NCBI GenBank assembly: GCA_947494675.1
Contig: CANLVP010000002.1
Location: 620,001-684,000, forward strand
Origin: an uncultured Paracoccaceae bacterium
GTDB taxonomy: Bacteria; Pseudomonadota; Alphaproteobacteria; Rhodobacterales; Rhodobacteraceae
Direction of reading: 5' to 3'
Length of the DNA: 64,000 bases
The translations under genes and the position numbers were made by a program. The notes under the pieces were generated by a model. That model was given only the letters and a program-made list of their open reading frames with translations, did not search any database and was not told the origin of the DNA. This document shows, one piece after another, positions 37,827-46,814 of the stretch. Numbering within the stretch: the first letter of the stretch is position 1; each line of letters starts with the position of its first letter.

Positions 37827-38255
37827 CTAGGCCGGGTGGGCTTGCCCCTGCCCGGCGCTGCGCACGGCCAAGAGCATCAGCGCCAGGAACGACAGGTTCA
37901 GCACGACGTTGAACGGCGCGCCTGTCAGGACCGAGCCGGTGCTGTCGGTGCAAAACCAGCACCACGCCATGACGCGCGTAACCTTGGCCGCGGCATCGGG
38001 GGCCACAGGTGCCACATAGGTGCCAAGCGCCCACATCGCCCCGCCAATCCCCGCTGTTAGCCCGCCCGAAATGGCGATGGCCAGCCCAAGCGGCACCGCA
38101 ATCTCTTGCGGAACCGTGGCCATCGGCCAATAGGCGATCTGCAAGAACACCCGCGCGATCACATGCAGCGGCGATAGGACGGTGAGCATGAAGAGCACGC
38201 CAATCGCGCCAATGATCATGCCGTTGCGCCGGAGGTTTATCGTCATCTGTGACAT
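37827..38255 (-). CDS. Unknown membrane protein, divergent partner of an XRE regulator
   Basis: 142 residues, four hydrophobic segments (about 13-33, 50-72, 75-95 and 118-138). No family recognised. AGGGAGA precedes the ATG chosen (MSQMTINLRRNG). A palindrome lies in the promoter region shared with the divergent HTH gene, so it is probably the regulator's target. Stop is four bases from the end of the methyl-THF transferase. Confidence 0.7.
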   Translation of the reverse strand: MSQMTINLRRNGMIIGAIGVLFMLTVLSPLHVIARVFLQIAYWPMATVPQEIAVPLGLAIAISGGLTAGIGGAMWALGTYVAPVAPDAAAKVTRVMAWCWFCTDSTGSVLTGAPFNVVLNLSFLALMLLAVRSAGQGQAHPA

Positions 38256-38317
38256 CTGAATTCTCCCTATGTCAGGTGGTGATGCCCCGATGTGCCCCGG
38301 CGGCTGACGCAAAACAA

Positions 38318-38332
38318 TTACCTCGCAGGTAA
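38318..38332. promoter_or_regulatory. Operator palindrome TTACCT-N3-AGGTAA
   Basis: TTACCT CGC AGGTAA, a perfect inverted repeat midway between the divergent starts at 38255 and 38368. Likely binding site of the HTH protein encoded at 38368. Fits the short, closely spaced inverted repeats used by XRE-type dimers. Confidence 0.6.
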
Positions 38333-38367
38333 GTGCCAAACGGCAGAACAGGCGCTAGGCTGATATC

Positions 38368-39123
38368 ATGACCGCATTCCCTGACCTCTTGCGCACATGG
38401 CGCAAACACCGCCGCCTCAGCCAGCTTGATCTGGCGCTAGAGGCCGATGTCTCCGCCCGCCATATCTCATTCCTGGAGACCGGGCGGGCGCGTCCCAGCC
38501 GCGATATGATCGCCCATCTGGGCGAGGTGCTGACCCTGCCGCTGGATGCGGTGAACCAGATGATGATCGCCATGGGCTTTACCCCGCGATTTCCATCCAC
38601 GCCGCTGGATGATGCGGCGATGGCCCCGGTGCGGGAGGCCGTGCGATGGATGCTGGACCGCCACGCGCCCTACCCCGGTATCGCGCTGGATCGGTTGTGG
38701 ACGATCAAGATGTTGAACGCCCCTGCGGCACGGCTTTTCGCGCCCTTGGGTGTGGCCGAGGGCGGCAGTCTGCTGGACCTTACGACCAGTGACCTGATGC
38801 CGCAGATCATCGAAAACTGGCCCGTTGTCGCCCATCACAGCGCGATGCGCCTGCGCGCGGAAAGTGCGGCAGCGGGCGGGTTGCCAGCTTTGGACGCCGC
38901 AGCCGCAAAGCTGTCACAGGATGCCGGCCAGGACATGCCAAACCCCGGCCCGACGATCCCCACGATCTACCGTATGGGGGATCAGCGGTTGTCACTCTTT
39001 GGCACGATCGCGCAGTTCAGCACCGTCGCGGATGAGACGCTGGAAGATTTCAAGATTGAGCTGTTCTTTCCCGCAGACAGCGCGACCGAGGCCGCGCTGC
39101 AGCAGATGGCGGAAACGACCTAG
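38368..39123 (+). CDS. XRE-family regulator with MmyB-like ligand domain
   Basis: 251 residues. N-terminal HTH (about 4-62; LRTWRKHRRLSQLDLALEAD, VSARHISFLETGRARPS), followed by an MmyB-type PAS-like ligand-binding domain. Ligand unknown; MmyB domains have been shown to bind fatty-acid-like molecules in one case. Divergent from the membrane protein at 37827, whose promoter region holds a matching palindrome. Stops overlap aglK by four bases (CTAG). Confidence 0.85.
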   Translation: MTAFPDLLRTWRKHRRLSQLDLALEADVSARHISFLETGRARPSRDMIAHLGEVLTLPLDAVNQMMIAMGFTPRFPSTPLDDAAMAPVREAVRWMLDRHAPYPGIALDRLWTIKMLNAPAARLFAPLGVAEGGSLLDLTTSDLMPQIIENWPVVAHHSAMRLRAESAAAGGLPALDAAAAKLSQDAGQDMPNPGPTIPTIYRMGDQRLSLFGTIAQFSTVADETLEDFKIELFFPADSATEAALQQMAETT

Positions 39124-40211
39124 CGGTAGTAAAGCGACTGACCGTTATGGAAAATCTGCACCTTTTCAGGGGCGGCAGACATGCGCACCTTATTGCCGCG
39201 CAGATCGGCGTGGATGCCCGGCAGTTTGCCGATCACCGCGTCGTTTTCGCCGACCTTTTCAAAGTAAAGCAGCGTCACCTCGCCCAGAGCTTCGGTGATG
39301 TGAACCTTGCCTTCAAAGGCGTAATCGTCGCCGGTGCTTTCGATCATATCCTCGGGCCGGATACCGACGTTGACGCGCAGGCCCTTGTCGGCCTCTTGCG
39401 TGGGCACAGCCGAGACGATGTTGCTGCCGCCGTCGAGTTTTACGGTGGTTTGCGTGCCGGTCGCGACGATCTCTCCTGCAAGCAGGTTCATCGCGGGTGA
39501 GCCGATGAATTGCGCCACAAATTCGTTCTCTGGCCGCTCATAAAGTTCGAGCGGCGTGCCAACCTGCGCGATGCCCTTGTTGGCCAGCACAACGATACGC
39601 GTGGCCAGCGTCATGGCTTCGACCTGATCGTGGGTCACGTAAATCATGGTGCTGTCAGGCATGGATTCCTTGAGCTGCGCAATCTCGATCCGGGTTGCGA
39701 CCCGCAGGGCCGCATCGAGGTTCGAAAGCGGTTCATCAAAGAGATAGACCTTGGGATCGCGCACAATCGAACGGCCAATGGCAACCCGCTGCCGCTGCCC
39801 GCCGGACAGGGCCTTGGGCAGACGATCAAGGTATTCATCCAGCTGCAAAATCTTTGCCGCACGGTTCACCGCCTCATCGATTTCGGCGGGCGTCTTCTTG
39901 GCCAGTTTCAGCGCAAAACTCATGTTGTCGCGCACGGTCATATGCGGATAAAGCGCGTAGGACTGGAACACCATGGCAATGCCACGCTGCGCGGGCGGCA
40001 CGTCATTGACCACTGTGCCGTCGATTTGCAGCTCACCCCCGGTGATCTCTTCAAGACCCGCGATCATCCGCAAAAGCGTGGACTTGCCACAGCCGGACGG
40101 GCCGACAAAGACGATCAGCTCGCCCTTTTTGATATCCAGATTGATGTTCTTGAGCACATCAACCGTGCCGCCATAGGTCTTGGCAACATCCGTCAGTTTA
40201 AGATCAGCCAT
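39120..40211 (-). CDS. aglK: Alpha-glucoside ABC transporter ATP-binding protein AglK
   Basis: 363 residues of the MalK/UgpC class. Walker A GPSGCGKST, signature LSGGQRQRVAIGRS, Walker B VYLFDEPLSNLD, H-loop THDQVEAM, and a C-terminal regulatory OB/TOBE region (about 235-363). Last gene of aglE-F-G-A-K; energises uptake of alpha-glucosides across the inner membrane. A good AGGGAGG precedes the ATG. Confidence 0.94.
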   Translation of the reverse strand: MADLKLTDVAKTYGGTVDVLKNINLDIKKGELIVFVGPSGCGKSTLLRMIAGLEEITGGELQIDGTVVNDVPPAQRGIAMVFQSYALYPHMTVRDNMSFALKLAKKTPAEIDEAVNRAAKILQLDEYLDRLPKALSGGQRQRVAIGRSIVRDPKVYLFDEPLSNLDAALRVATRIEIAQLKESMPDSTMIYVTHDQVEAMTLATRIVVLANKGIAQVGTPLELYERPENEFVAQFIGSPAMNLLAGEIVATGTQTTVKLDGGSNIVSAVPTQEADKGLRVNVGIRPEDMIESTGDDYAFEGKVHITEALGEVTLLYFEKVGENDAVIGKLPGIHADLRGNKVRMSAAPEKVQIFHNGQSLYYR

Positions 40212-40239
40212 CGGTCCCTCCCTTGAATTCTGTGCGGCC

Positions 40240-41898
40240 TCAGCCGCGCTTGACCGCGAGGCATACTTGCCACGGGCCTAAATGAAGCTTGCCGTCCGCC
40301 GACACATGCGCGCTGCCCAACTCTTCGCCGATGGGGTCCCAGACGCCTGCCGGAAAAGCAAAGTCGCTGGGGCTATCGCTCAGGTTAAAGGCGCAGAACA
40401 GCGTCTCTTGGCCAGTGCTGCGCGTGAAGTAGACCACATCGCCCTTGGCCTTGATGCCGTCCTGTTCGCCATAGCGCAGCGCGGGATGCGCGCGGCGGAA
40501 TGCGATGGCCTTGCGGTAATGATGCACCAGCGCGCCGGGGTCGCCCTCTTGCACGGCGGCCGACAGATGCAGATGCTCTGACGCGACCGGCAACCACGTC
40601 CGCGCGGCGGATGAAAATCCGCCGTTGAGGTTGCTTTGCTCCCAGACCATCGGTGTGCGACAGCCATCGCGGCCCTTGAACTTGGGCCAGAATTCGATGC
40701 CGTAAGGGTCTTGCAGGTCTTCAAAGGCGACGTCCGCCTCGGCCAACCCCAGCTCTTCCCCTTGATAGATGCAGGCCGATCCGCGCCAGCACATCATTAA
40801 CGTGGTCATGAGACGCAGCCCGGCGATGTCGTAGCCCCAGCGCGTTGCATGGCGTTGCACATCGTGGTTGGAAAAGGCCCAGCAAGGCCAGCCTTCGCCC
40901 GCGACCTGATCGACGCGGTCCATCACCGCGACCACCTGATCAGCGGTTGGGGCGTCATTGGCCAGAAACTCAAACGCATAGCACATGTGCATCAGATCAT
41001 CGCCGGCGGTGTATTCGCCCATGATCTCAAGCCCCTTTTGGGCATCGCCCACCTCACCCACGGCAGCGGCACCAAAGGGCTGCATCACCGCCCGCAAGCG
41101 GCGCAGAAAGTCGAGGTTTTCGGGCTGGTTCTTATCGTAGAGATGCTCTTGGTGGTTATAGGGGTTCACCTGCGGCGCAATCGTAGCGTTCCGCTTTTCC
41201 GGTGCCAGCGGCGGGTTGTCCCGCAACTGTGCGTCATGGGTGTAAAAGTTGATGGTGTCCAGCCGGAAGCCGTCCACACCCCGGTTCAGCCAGAACCGCG
41301 CCACGTCCAGCAGCGCGTTCTGTACCGCATCATTGTGAAAGTTCAGGTCAGGTTGGCTGGCCAGAAAGTTGTGCAGATAATATTGCTGGCGCTCACCGCT
41401 CCATTGCCAGGCAGAGCCGCCAAAGATGGACAGCCAGTTATTGGGCGGCGTGCCGTCGGGCTTGGGATCGGCCCAGACATACCAATCGGCCTTGGCATTG
41501 GTCTGATCCGCGCGACTTTCGCTGAACCACGGATGCTGGTCCGAGGTATGGCTGAGCACCAGATCGATCATCACCCGCACGCCCAGACCATGTGCGGTTT
41601 CCACCACCGCATCAAAGTCAGCCAGATTGCCAAACATCGGATCAACGTCGCAATAATCGCTGACGTCGTAGCCAAAGTCCTTCATCGGCGAGGTGAAGAA
41701 CGGGCTGATCCAGATCGCGTCAACACCGAGCGAGGCAATATAAGGCAGTCGCTGCACGATCCCGGCAAGGTCGCCGATGCCGTCGGCATTACTGTCTTGA
41801 AAGCTGCGCGGATAGATCTGATAGATCACCGCGCCACGCCACCAATCGGGATTGGCCTTGTTGTCGATCTTCATCGCTGTGCCGGTTTGCACGTTCAT
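40240..41898 (-). CDS. aglA: Alpha-glucosidase AglA (GH13)
   Basis: 552 residues. GH13 (alpha-amylase) family, trehalulose/oligo-1,6-glucosidase type: WWRGAVIYQIYPRSFQDSN, DLVLSHTSDQHPWF, GVDGFRLDTINF (nucleophile Asp), AVGEVGD (acid/base Glu) and SNHDVQRHATRWG (transition-state Asp). No signal peptide, so it acts in the cytoplasm on imported sucrose, maltose or trehalose-type substrates, releasing glucose for the glucokinase at 48146. Lies between aglG and aglK. Confidence 0.93.
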   Translation of the reverse strand: MNVQTGTAMKIDNKANPDWWRGAVIYQIYPRSFQDSNADGIGDLAGIVQRLPYIASLGVDAIWISPFFTSPMKDFGYDVSDYCDVDPMFGNLADFDAVVETAHGLGVRVMIDLVLSHTSDQHPWFSESRADQTNAKADWYVWADPKPDGTPPNNWLSIFGGSAWQWSGERQQYYLHNFLASQPDLNFHNDAVQNALLDVARFWLNRGVDGFRLDTINFYTHDAQLRDNPPLAPEKRNATIAPQVNPYNHQEHLYDKNQPENLDFLRRLRAVMQPFGAAAVGEVGDAQKGLEIMGEYTAGDDLMHMCYAFEFLANDAPTADQVVAVMDRVDQVAGEGWPCWAFSNHDVQRHATRWGYDIAGLRLMTTLMMCWRGSACIYQGEELGLAEADVAFEDLQDPYGIEFWPKFKGRDGCRTPMVWEQSNLNGGFSSAARTWLPVASEHLHLSAAVQEGDPGALVHHYRKAIAFRRAHPALRYGEQDGIKAKGDVVYFTRSTGQETLFCAFNLSDSPSDFAFPAGVWDPIGEELGSAHVSADGKLHLGPWQVCLAVKRG

Positions 41899-41910
41899 CG
41901 GTCTTGGTCC

Positions 41911-43071
41911 TTACTTCACTGACCCGGCCAAGAGGCCGCGGACCAGATAGCGTTGCATCGAAAAGAAAACCACCAGCGGCACGGCAATTGAGACAAAGGC
42001 AGAGGTCGCGAGGATTTCCCAGTCGCCGCCGCGTGTGCCAAGCAGTTCCACAAGTTGTTTTGTCATCACCGTGGTCTGGCCTGAGCTGTCGATCAGGAAC
42101 ACCAGCGCCACCAGTAGATCGTTCCATGTCCACAGGAACTGGAAGATCGCAAAGGACGCGAGTGCCGGGAAAGACAGCGGCAAGATGATCTTGGTGAAAA
42201 TCTGAAAATCCGTGGCCCCGTCGACCTTGGCGTTTTCAATGATGTCACGCGGCAATCCGACCATGTAGTTTCGCAATAGGTAGATCGCGAGCGGCAGCCC
42301 AAAGCCGGTATGCGCGAGCCATACCCCCAGATAGCCCTTACCGATCCCCACCGCATTGTGTAGCGACAACAGCGGTATCAGCGCCAGTTGCAGCGGGACC
42401 ACCAAAAGCCCCACAACAGCGGCAATCAGCAGCGCGCGCCCCGGAAAATCCATCCAGGCCAGCGCATAGGCGGCAAAGGCCGCAATCAGGATTGGGATGA
42501 TCGTGGCCGGGATCACAACCGTCAGCGTGTTGAAAAACGCCTTGGCCATGCCTTCGGCATTTTCGGGATTGAACAGCACAAAGCCATAGTTATCGAGCGT
42601 GAAATTAGGTGGCACGGTCGCGGTGATAAACATCCGCTGCGCCCGGCCAGAGATTTGCTCGTCATTGCCCTGCCAGATGTATGACCCATCCTCGGCCAGC
42701 GTCATGGTCTCGCCGTCGCCCAGGTCAGCCGTGTCACCGGCCTGATTTGCATCCAACGCGCGTGAGGATGTGCCCCAGCTATCGATGGGGAGTGGTTCGC
42801 CCAGACCTTCGGCAAAGACGTTGCCTTCGACCACAAAGACGCCATTGCCGCGATCTACGCGAAACTCATCAGGGTCTTGCACGCGGACCTGCAAAATCTG
42901 TTCTGCCGGGAAAAGGGATGCCCACCAGCCCGAGGATGTGATCTGATCACCGGTGCGGAACGAGGATACAAACAGTCCCAGCGTTGGGAAAATCCACAGG
43001 AACACCAGCAGCACAACCGACAGGTTCAGCGCGATGACGACAGCGGGTTTTTGTCCAGCCATATTTTCCAT
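41911..43071 (-). CDS. aglG: Alpha-glucoside ABC permease AglG
   Basis: 386 residues. Binding-protein-dependent permease with the EAA loop ENAKVDGATDFQIFTKIILP. After the first helix there is a periplasmic insertion of roughly 120 residues, unusual for a MalG-like permease but seen in AglG proteins. The start overlaps the aglF stop by one base (TAATG). Forms the channel with AglF. Confidence 0.92.
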   Translation of the reverse strand: MENMAGQKPAVVIALNLSVVLLVFLWIFPTLGLFVSSFRTGDQITSSGWWASLFPAEQILQVRVQDPDEFRVDRGNGVFVVEGNVFAEGLGEPLPIDSWGTSSRALDANQAGDTADLGDGETMTLAEDGSYIWQGNDEQISGRAQRMFITATVPPNFTLDNYGFVLFNPENAEGMAKAFFNTLTVVIPATIIPILIAAFAAYALAWMDFPGRALLIAAVVGLLVVPLQLALIPLLSLHNAVGIGKGYLGVWLAHTGFGLPLAIYLLRNYMVGLPRDIIENAKVDGATDFQIFTKIILPLSFPALASFAIFQFLWTWNDLLVALVFLIDSSGQTTVMTKQLVELLGTRGGDWEILATSAFVSIAVPLVVFFSMQRYLVRGLLAGSVK

Positions 43072-44081
43072 TAGCGCATCTCCTTGCGTGCGTTTTGCAC
43101 GTTCCACCACAGGATCGGTGTCACCATCAGCATGATGATCATCGCCGCAGCTGACCCCATGCCCCAATCATTGGCGCGGAACAGCTTGTCGTACATGTAA
43201 TTGGCCAAGACCTGCGTTTCCCACTGGCCGTTGGTCATCGCGAACACGATGTCAAAGACCTTGAGCGTGGCAATCGTGATCGTGGTCCAGACCACGACAA
43301 TCGTGGACATGATCTGCGGTATCTTGATCTTGAAAAAGATCTGAACCGGGTTGGCGCCATCGACGATGGCCGCTTCAACCGTTTCTTCGGGGATGCCGCG
43401 CAAGGCGGCCGACAGGATCACCATGGCGAAACCCGTCTGGATCCACACCAGCACGATCATCAGGAACAGGTTGTTCCAGAACGGGATTTGCAGCCATTGC
43501 TGCGGCTCAACCCCGCCAAAGTAATTCAGGTAAAGGTGGTTCAGCACACCGATCTGCGCCACGTCCTCGGGACGGGCCTCATAGACCAGTTTGAAGATCA
43601 CGGCGGCACCTACGAGGCTGATCGCCATGGGCATAAAGATGATCGACTTGGCGATGCTGCCCCAGCGCAACCGGTCGGTCAGCTGTGCGGCCAAAAGGCC
43701 AAAGGCCGTGGAGGCGGCGGGCACAAAGATCAGCCACATCACGTTGTTGCGCATCGCTTCCCAGAACTTGGGCTCGGCGAACATCTTGGTGTAGTTTTCC
43801 ATGCCGACAAAGGCGTATTCGTTGCCGGGCAAACGCTCAAGAAAGCTCAGCCGCAGGGTCGCGAACACGGGATAGGCGAGGTAAAGGCCAAGCGCGCATA
43901 GGGCCGGAAACAGGAACACCCAAGGGCGGATCATGTTGGCGCGGTTGATGTTGCGCCCGGCGTTCGGCCCCTTGGCCGGATAAAGAACCTTATCCAGGAA
44001 AAGGTTCGCGCCGTAAAAGTAGCCGATACAGCCGCTGACACCGATTGCAACGGTCACGAGTCCTAATAATGCAGGATGCAT
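43071..44081 (-). CDS. aglF: Alpha-glucoside ABC permease AglF
   Basis: 336 residues with about seven membrane helices and the EAA loop EETVEAAIVDGANPVQIFF. Partner of AglG in the membrane channel. GGAGGG lies seven bases before the ATG giving MHPALLGLVTVAIG; six residues upstream in frame are not needed. Preceded by paired hairpins that separate it from aglE. Confidence 0.92.
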   Translation of the reverse strand: MHPALLGLVTVAIGVSGCIGYFYGANLFLDKVLYPAKGPNAGRNINRANMIRPWVFLFPALCALGLYLAYPVFATLRLSFLERLPGNEYAFVGMENYTKMFAEPKFWEAMRNNVMWLIFVPAASTAFGLLAAQLTDRLRWGSIAKSIIFMPMAISLVGAAVIFKLVYEARPEDVAQIGVLNHLYLNYFGGVEPQQWLQIPFWNNLFLMIVLVWIQTGFAMVILSAALRGIPEETVEAAIVDGANPVQIFFKIKIPQIMSTIVVVWTTITIATLKVFDIVFAMTNGQWETQVLANYMYDKLFRANDWGMGSAAAMIIMLMVTPILWWNVQNARKEMR

Positions 44082-44113
44082 GTCAAACCCTCCCCCCAAA
44101 GTGTTTTGGTCGT

Positions 44114-44158
44114 GCTAACCGTGGTTAGCGAAGGCGGCGCGATATGGACCGCGCCGCC
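44114..44158 (-). other. Two perfect hairpins between aglE and aglF
   Basis: GCTAACC GT GGTTAGC (44114-44129) and GGCGGCGCG / CGCGCCGCC (44133-44141 with 44150-44158). No T-run follows, so read-through is expected. In the E. coli mal operon stem-loops in the same place protect the binding-protein mRNA and raise its level above the permeases; the same role is inferred here. Confidence 0.65.
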
Positions 44159-44170
44159 GATTGGTCGCGC

Positions 44171-45529
44171 TTACTTCAGCGCGTCCCAGCTGTCTTGGAT
44201 CGCAGTTGCTGCGTCTTCGGCGGATGCGCCACCGACATAGTCAACCATACCGGTCCAGAACGTGCCCGCACCAATCGCGCCGGGCATCAGGTCAGATGCG
44301 TCGAAACGGAAGGTGGTTGCGTTCAGCAGGATTTCACCCTGACCGCGCAATGCGGCGTCTTTGTAGGTGTCCAGGTTCACACCGGAGTGTGGTGTCAGGA
44401 AGCCTGTCTGCGCCATCATGATCTCATGCGCGATGGGCTGCTGCATGAAGTTCATCAGCTCCATTGTTGCATCAGATGCATCGGTGACCGCCAGCAATGT
44501 GCCGCCGCCCAGAACCGGGTTACCCAGATCTTTTTCAGCAAAGGATGGGAAGTAGAAGAAGTCTGCATCTTCACCGATCACAACATCCTCGGGCATGAAG
44601 GCCGGGATGAAGGACGCCTGACGGTGCATGAAGCACTGTGGTGGCGAAGAGAACAGACCAGCAGGGCTGTCGCGGAAGTCGGTGGACCCAACTGCTGCGG
44701 CACCACCGGCAACCATGTCGTCATTCTTGGCAAACATGCCGAATGTTTCGATGGCTTCCAGCACCTTCGGATCATTGAACGGGATTTCGTTGCTGACCCA
44801 CATGTCATAGGTTTCGGGTGTCTGCGTGCGCAGCATAATGTCCTCAACCCAGTCGGTCGCAGGCCAGCCAGTTGCCGGACCAGAACCCAGACCGATGCAC
44901 CAAGGTGTGTCGCCGTTGGCGATCATTTCCTCGGACAGGGCGATCAGGCCTTCCATGGTGTCAGGGATTTCATAACCCGCATCTTCAAAGTTCTCAGGCA
45001 CATACCACACCAACGACTTCACGTTGACGTTGTAGAAAAAGCCGTAGAACTCATCGTTGCCTTCGGCATTGGCATAAGTGCCCAGATCAACCCAGGACGA
45101 ACCCGCCGCATAGTTGTCTGCAACCCAGGATGCCGCATCCGGACCCAGTGGCGACAACAGCCCCTGCTCTGCCAGGTTGGCGGCAAGACCGGGCTGTGGG
45201 AACACAGCGATATTGGGCGGGGAACCCGCCTGTGCGTCGATCACGATCTGCTGCTCAAAACCGTCAGAGCCGGTGTAGGTCACGTCAGCGCCGGTGGCTT
45301 CTTCGAAGTAAGCCAACATGCTGGAAAAGATTTCGTCCTCAGGGCTCAGCCATGGGCCAAACACCGTAACCGACTGACCGCTCAGGTCGGGCGCGTTGGC
45401 CGCATATTCGTTGTAGCTGTCCCAGCTAAAGTCACCCTCGCCCGGCGCAAAGACCAGGTGGCCATCGGCCAGCGCTGGACCTGCCAGCAATGCCGCAGCG
45501 GCAACGCCTGCATACAGTTTCGTTTTCAT
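44171..45529 (-). CDS. aglE: Alpha-glucoside-binding periplasmic protein AglE
   Basis: 452 residues. A signal peptide (MKTKLYAGVAAAALLAGPALA) ends before DGHLVFAPG. Family 1-type solute-binding protein that delivers alpha-glucosides to AglFG. GGAGGA precedes the ATG; a longer frame upstream is not family-like. First gene of the leftward agl operon, with an operator-like palindrome about 65 bases upstream. Confidence 0.94.
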   Translation of the reverse strand: MKTKLYAGVAAAALLAGPALADGHLVFAPGEGDFSWDSYNEYAANAPDLSGQSVTVFGPWLSPEDEIFSSMLAYFEEATGADVTYTGSDGFEQQIVIDAQAGSPPNIAVFPQPGLAANLAEQGLLSPLGPDAASWVADNYAAGSSWVDLGTYANAEGNDEFYGFFYNVNVKSLVWYVPENFEDAGYEIPDTMEGLIALSEEMIANGDTPWCIGLGSGPATGWPATDWVEDIMLRTQTPETYDMWVSNEIPFNDPKVLEAIETFGMFAKNDDMVAGGAAAVGSTDFRDSPAGLFSSPPQCFMHRQASFIPAFMPEDVVIGEDADFFYFPSFAEKDLGNPVLGGGTLLAVTDASDATMELMNFMQQPIAHEIMMAQTGFLTPHSGVNLDTYKDAALRGQGEILLNATTFRFDASDLMPGAIGAGTFWTGMVDYVGGASAEDAATAIQDSWDALK

Positions 45530-45593
45530 AAGTATCCTCCCATTTGCGCGTTCGCCGCGCGACGTAGATGTCTTCAACGCTGGGGAATCGATC

Positions 45594-45605
45594 CAAAGCG
45601 CTTTG
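45594..45605. promoter_or_regulatory. AglR-type operator in front of aglE
   Basis: CAAAGCGCTTTG, a perfect 12-base palindrome with the central CG typical of LacI-family operators. It lies 65 bases upstream of aglE within the divergent aglE/aglR promoter region. Predicted binding site of AglR. Confidence 0.65.
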
Positions 45606-45752
45606 AAGTATCTGCAATTTCGGCGAAGTTGGACCACAAGTCAACAGAATTAAACGCCGCAGCACCTAATCTTCACACCACAAAAACCCTATACAAATTT
45701 GACAAATTGCCCAATTTTACAATCTAAATCGATATTGCCCCTTGAGATTGAT

Positions 45753-45761
45753 AGCGCTTTG
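45753..45761. promoter_or_regulatory. Second, imperfect AglR-type site near aglR
   Basis: AGCGCTTTG, matching nine of the twelve bases of the palindrome at 45594, sixteen bases before the aglR ATG. Suggests autoregulation by occlusion of the ribosome/promoter region. Confidence 0.45.
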
Positions 45762-45776
45762 AGGGACTTTCCCGCC

Positions 45777-46805
45777 ATGAACTTGAAAGAGCTGTCATCC
45801 CAACTCGGGCTTAGCCAGACAACGGTCAGCCGCGCCCTGAACGGATACCCCGAGGTGTCCGAAAGCACGCGCCTGCGGGTCATGGCAGCGGCAGAGCAAT
45901 TCAACTACGCCCCCTCCACCCGTGCAAAAGGTCTGGCGACCGGCAAGGCGTTGGCCATCGGCCACGTGATCCCCACCAGCAAGACCCACGAGATGGTGAA
46001 CCCGATCTTTGGCGACTTCATCGCAGGCGCGGGCGAGGAATATGCCCGTCAAGGCTATGAGATGATCCTGTCGGTCCTGAATAACGACGATGACGAAGCG
46101 CAGGTTTACACCAGCCTCAAGTCCCGCCGCGCTGTTGATGGCGTCATCGTGCACGCCCCCAAGATGGACGACAGCCGGATCAAGCTTTTGATCGATCTCG
46201 ACCTGCCCTTTGTGGTCCATGGCCGCGCGAGCGGGGTCAGCCTGCCCTACTCGTGGCTCGACGTGAACAACCGCTCTGCTTTTCACCGTGCCACACGGTT
46301 CCTTTACGATCTTGGCCACCGCCGCATTGCCCTGCTCAACGGGATGGAGCAGATGGATTTTGCCATGCGCCGCCGGCGCGGGTTCGAAGACGCCCTGCGC
46401 GAAAGCGGGCTGACCCCCGACCCCGCCCTGATGTTCGCCGAGGAAATGACCGAAGATTACGGCTATGCCCGCACCTCTGAACTGTTGAAACTGGATGCAC
46501 GGCCCACGGCCATCCTTGCGTCATCGCTGATCACTGCGCTGGGCGCGCGGCGCGCGATTGAGGACGCAGGCCTCAAGATGGGCCGCGATGTGTCGATTAT
46601 CACCCATGACGACCGCTTGTCCTATTTGCGCAATGGCGGCGACGTGCCAATTTTTACGGCCACACGTTCCTCCGTGCGCGACGCGGGCCGCGATCTTGCG
46701 GCAATGCTCTTGCAGATCATCGCGCAACCGGACAAAAGCCCCATGCACACGCTCTTTGAGGCAGAGCTGACCGTGGGGCAATCCACCGGTCCTGCACCAA
46801 CCTAA
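45777..46805 (+). CDS. aglR: LacI-family regulator AglR
   Basis: 342 residues. N-terminal LacI HTH with hinge (residues 1-55: LKELSSQLGLSQTTVSRALN then GYPEVSESTRLRV), followed by a periplasmic-binding-protein-like effector domain. Divergent from aglE; two operator-like AGCGCT palindromes lie between. The start MNLKELSS is the family start; a frame extension of 26 residues is discarded. Predicted to repress agl genes and to be relieved by an alpha-glucoside or glucose. Confidence 0.9.
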   Translation: MNLKELSSQLGLSQTTVSRALNGYPEVSESTRLRVMAAAEQFNYAPSTRAKGLATGKALAIGHVIPTSKTHEMVNPIFGDFIAGAGEEYARQGYEMILSVLNNDDDEAQVYTSLKSRRAVDGVIVHAPKMDDSRIKLLIDLDLPFVVHGRASGVSLPYSWLDVNNRSAFHRATRFLYDLGHRRIALLNGMEQMDFAMRRRRGFEDALRESGLTPDPALMFAEEMTEDYGYARTSELLKLDARPTAILASSLITALGARRAIEDAGLKMGRDVSIITHDDRLSYLRNGGDVPIFTATRSSVRDAGRDLAAMLLQIIAQPDKSPMHTLFEAELTVGQSTGPAPT

Positions 46806-46814
46806 GGAATACCC

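Noticed and set aside
44144-45727. 527-residue plus-strand frame
   Set aside because: Shadow of aglE; Cys/His/Arg-rich, no family, and the minus strand gives a clear binding protein with signal peptide.
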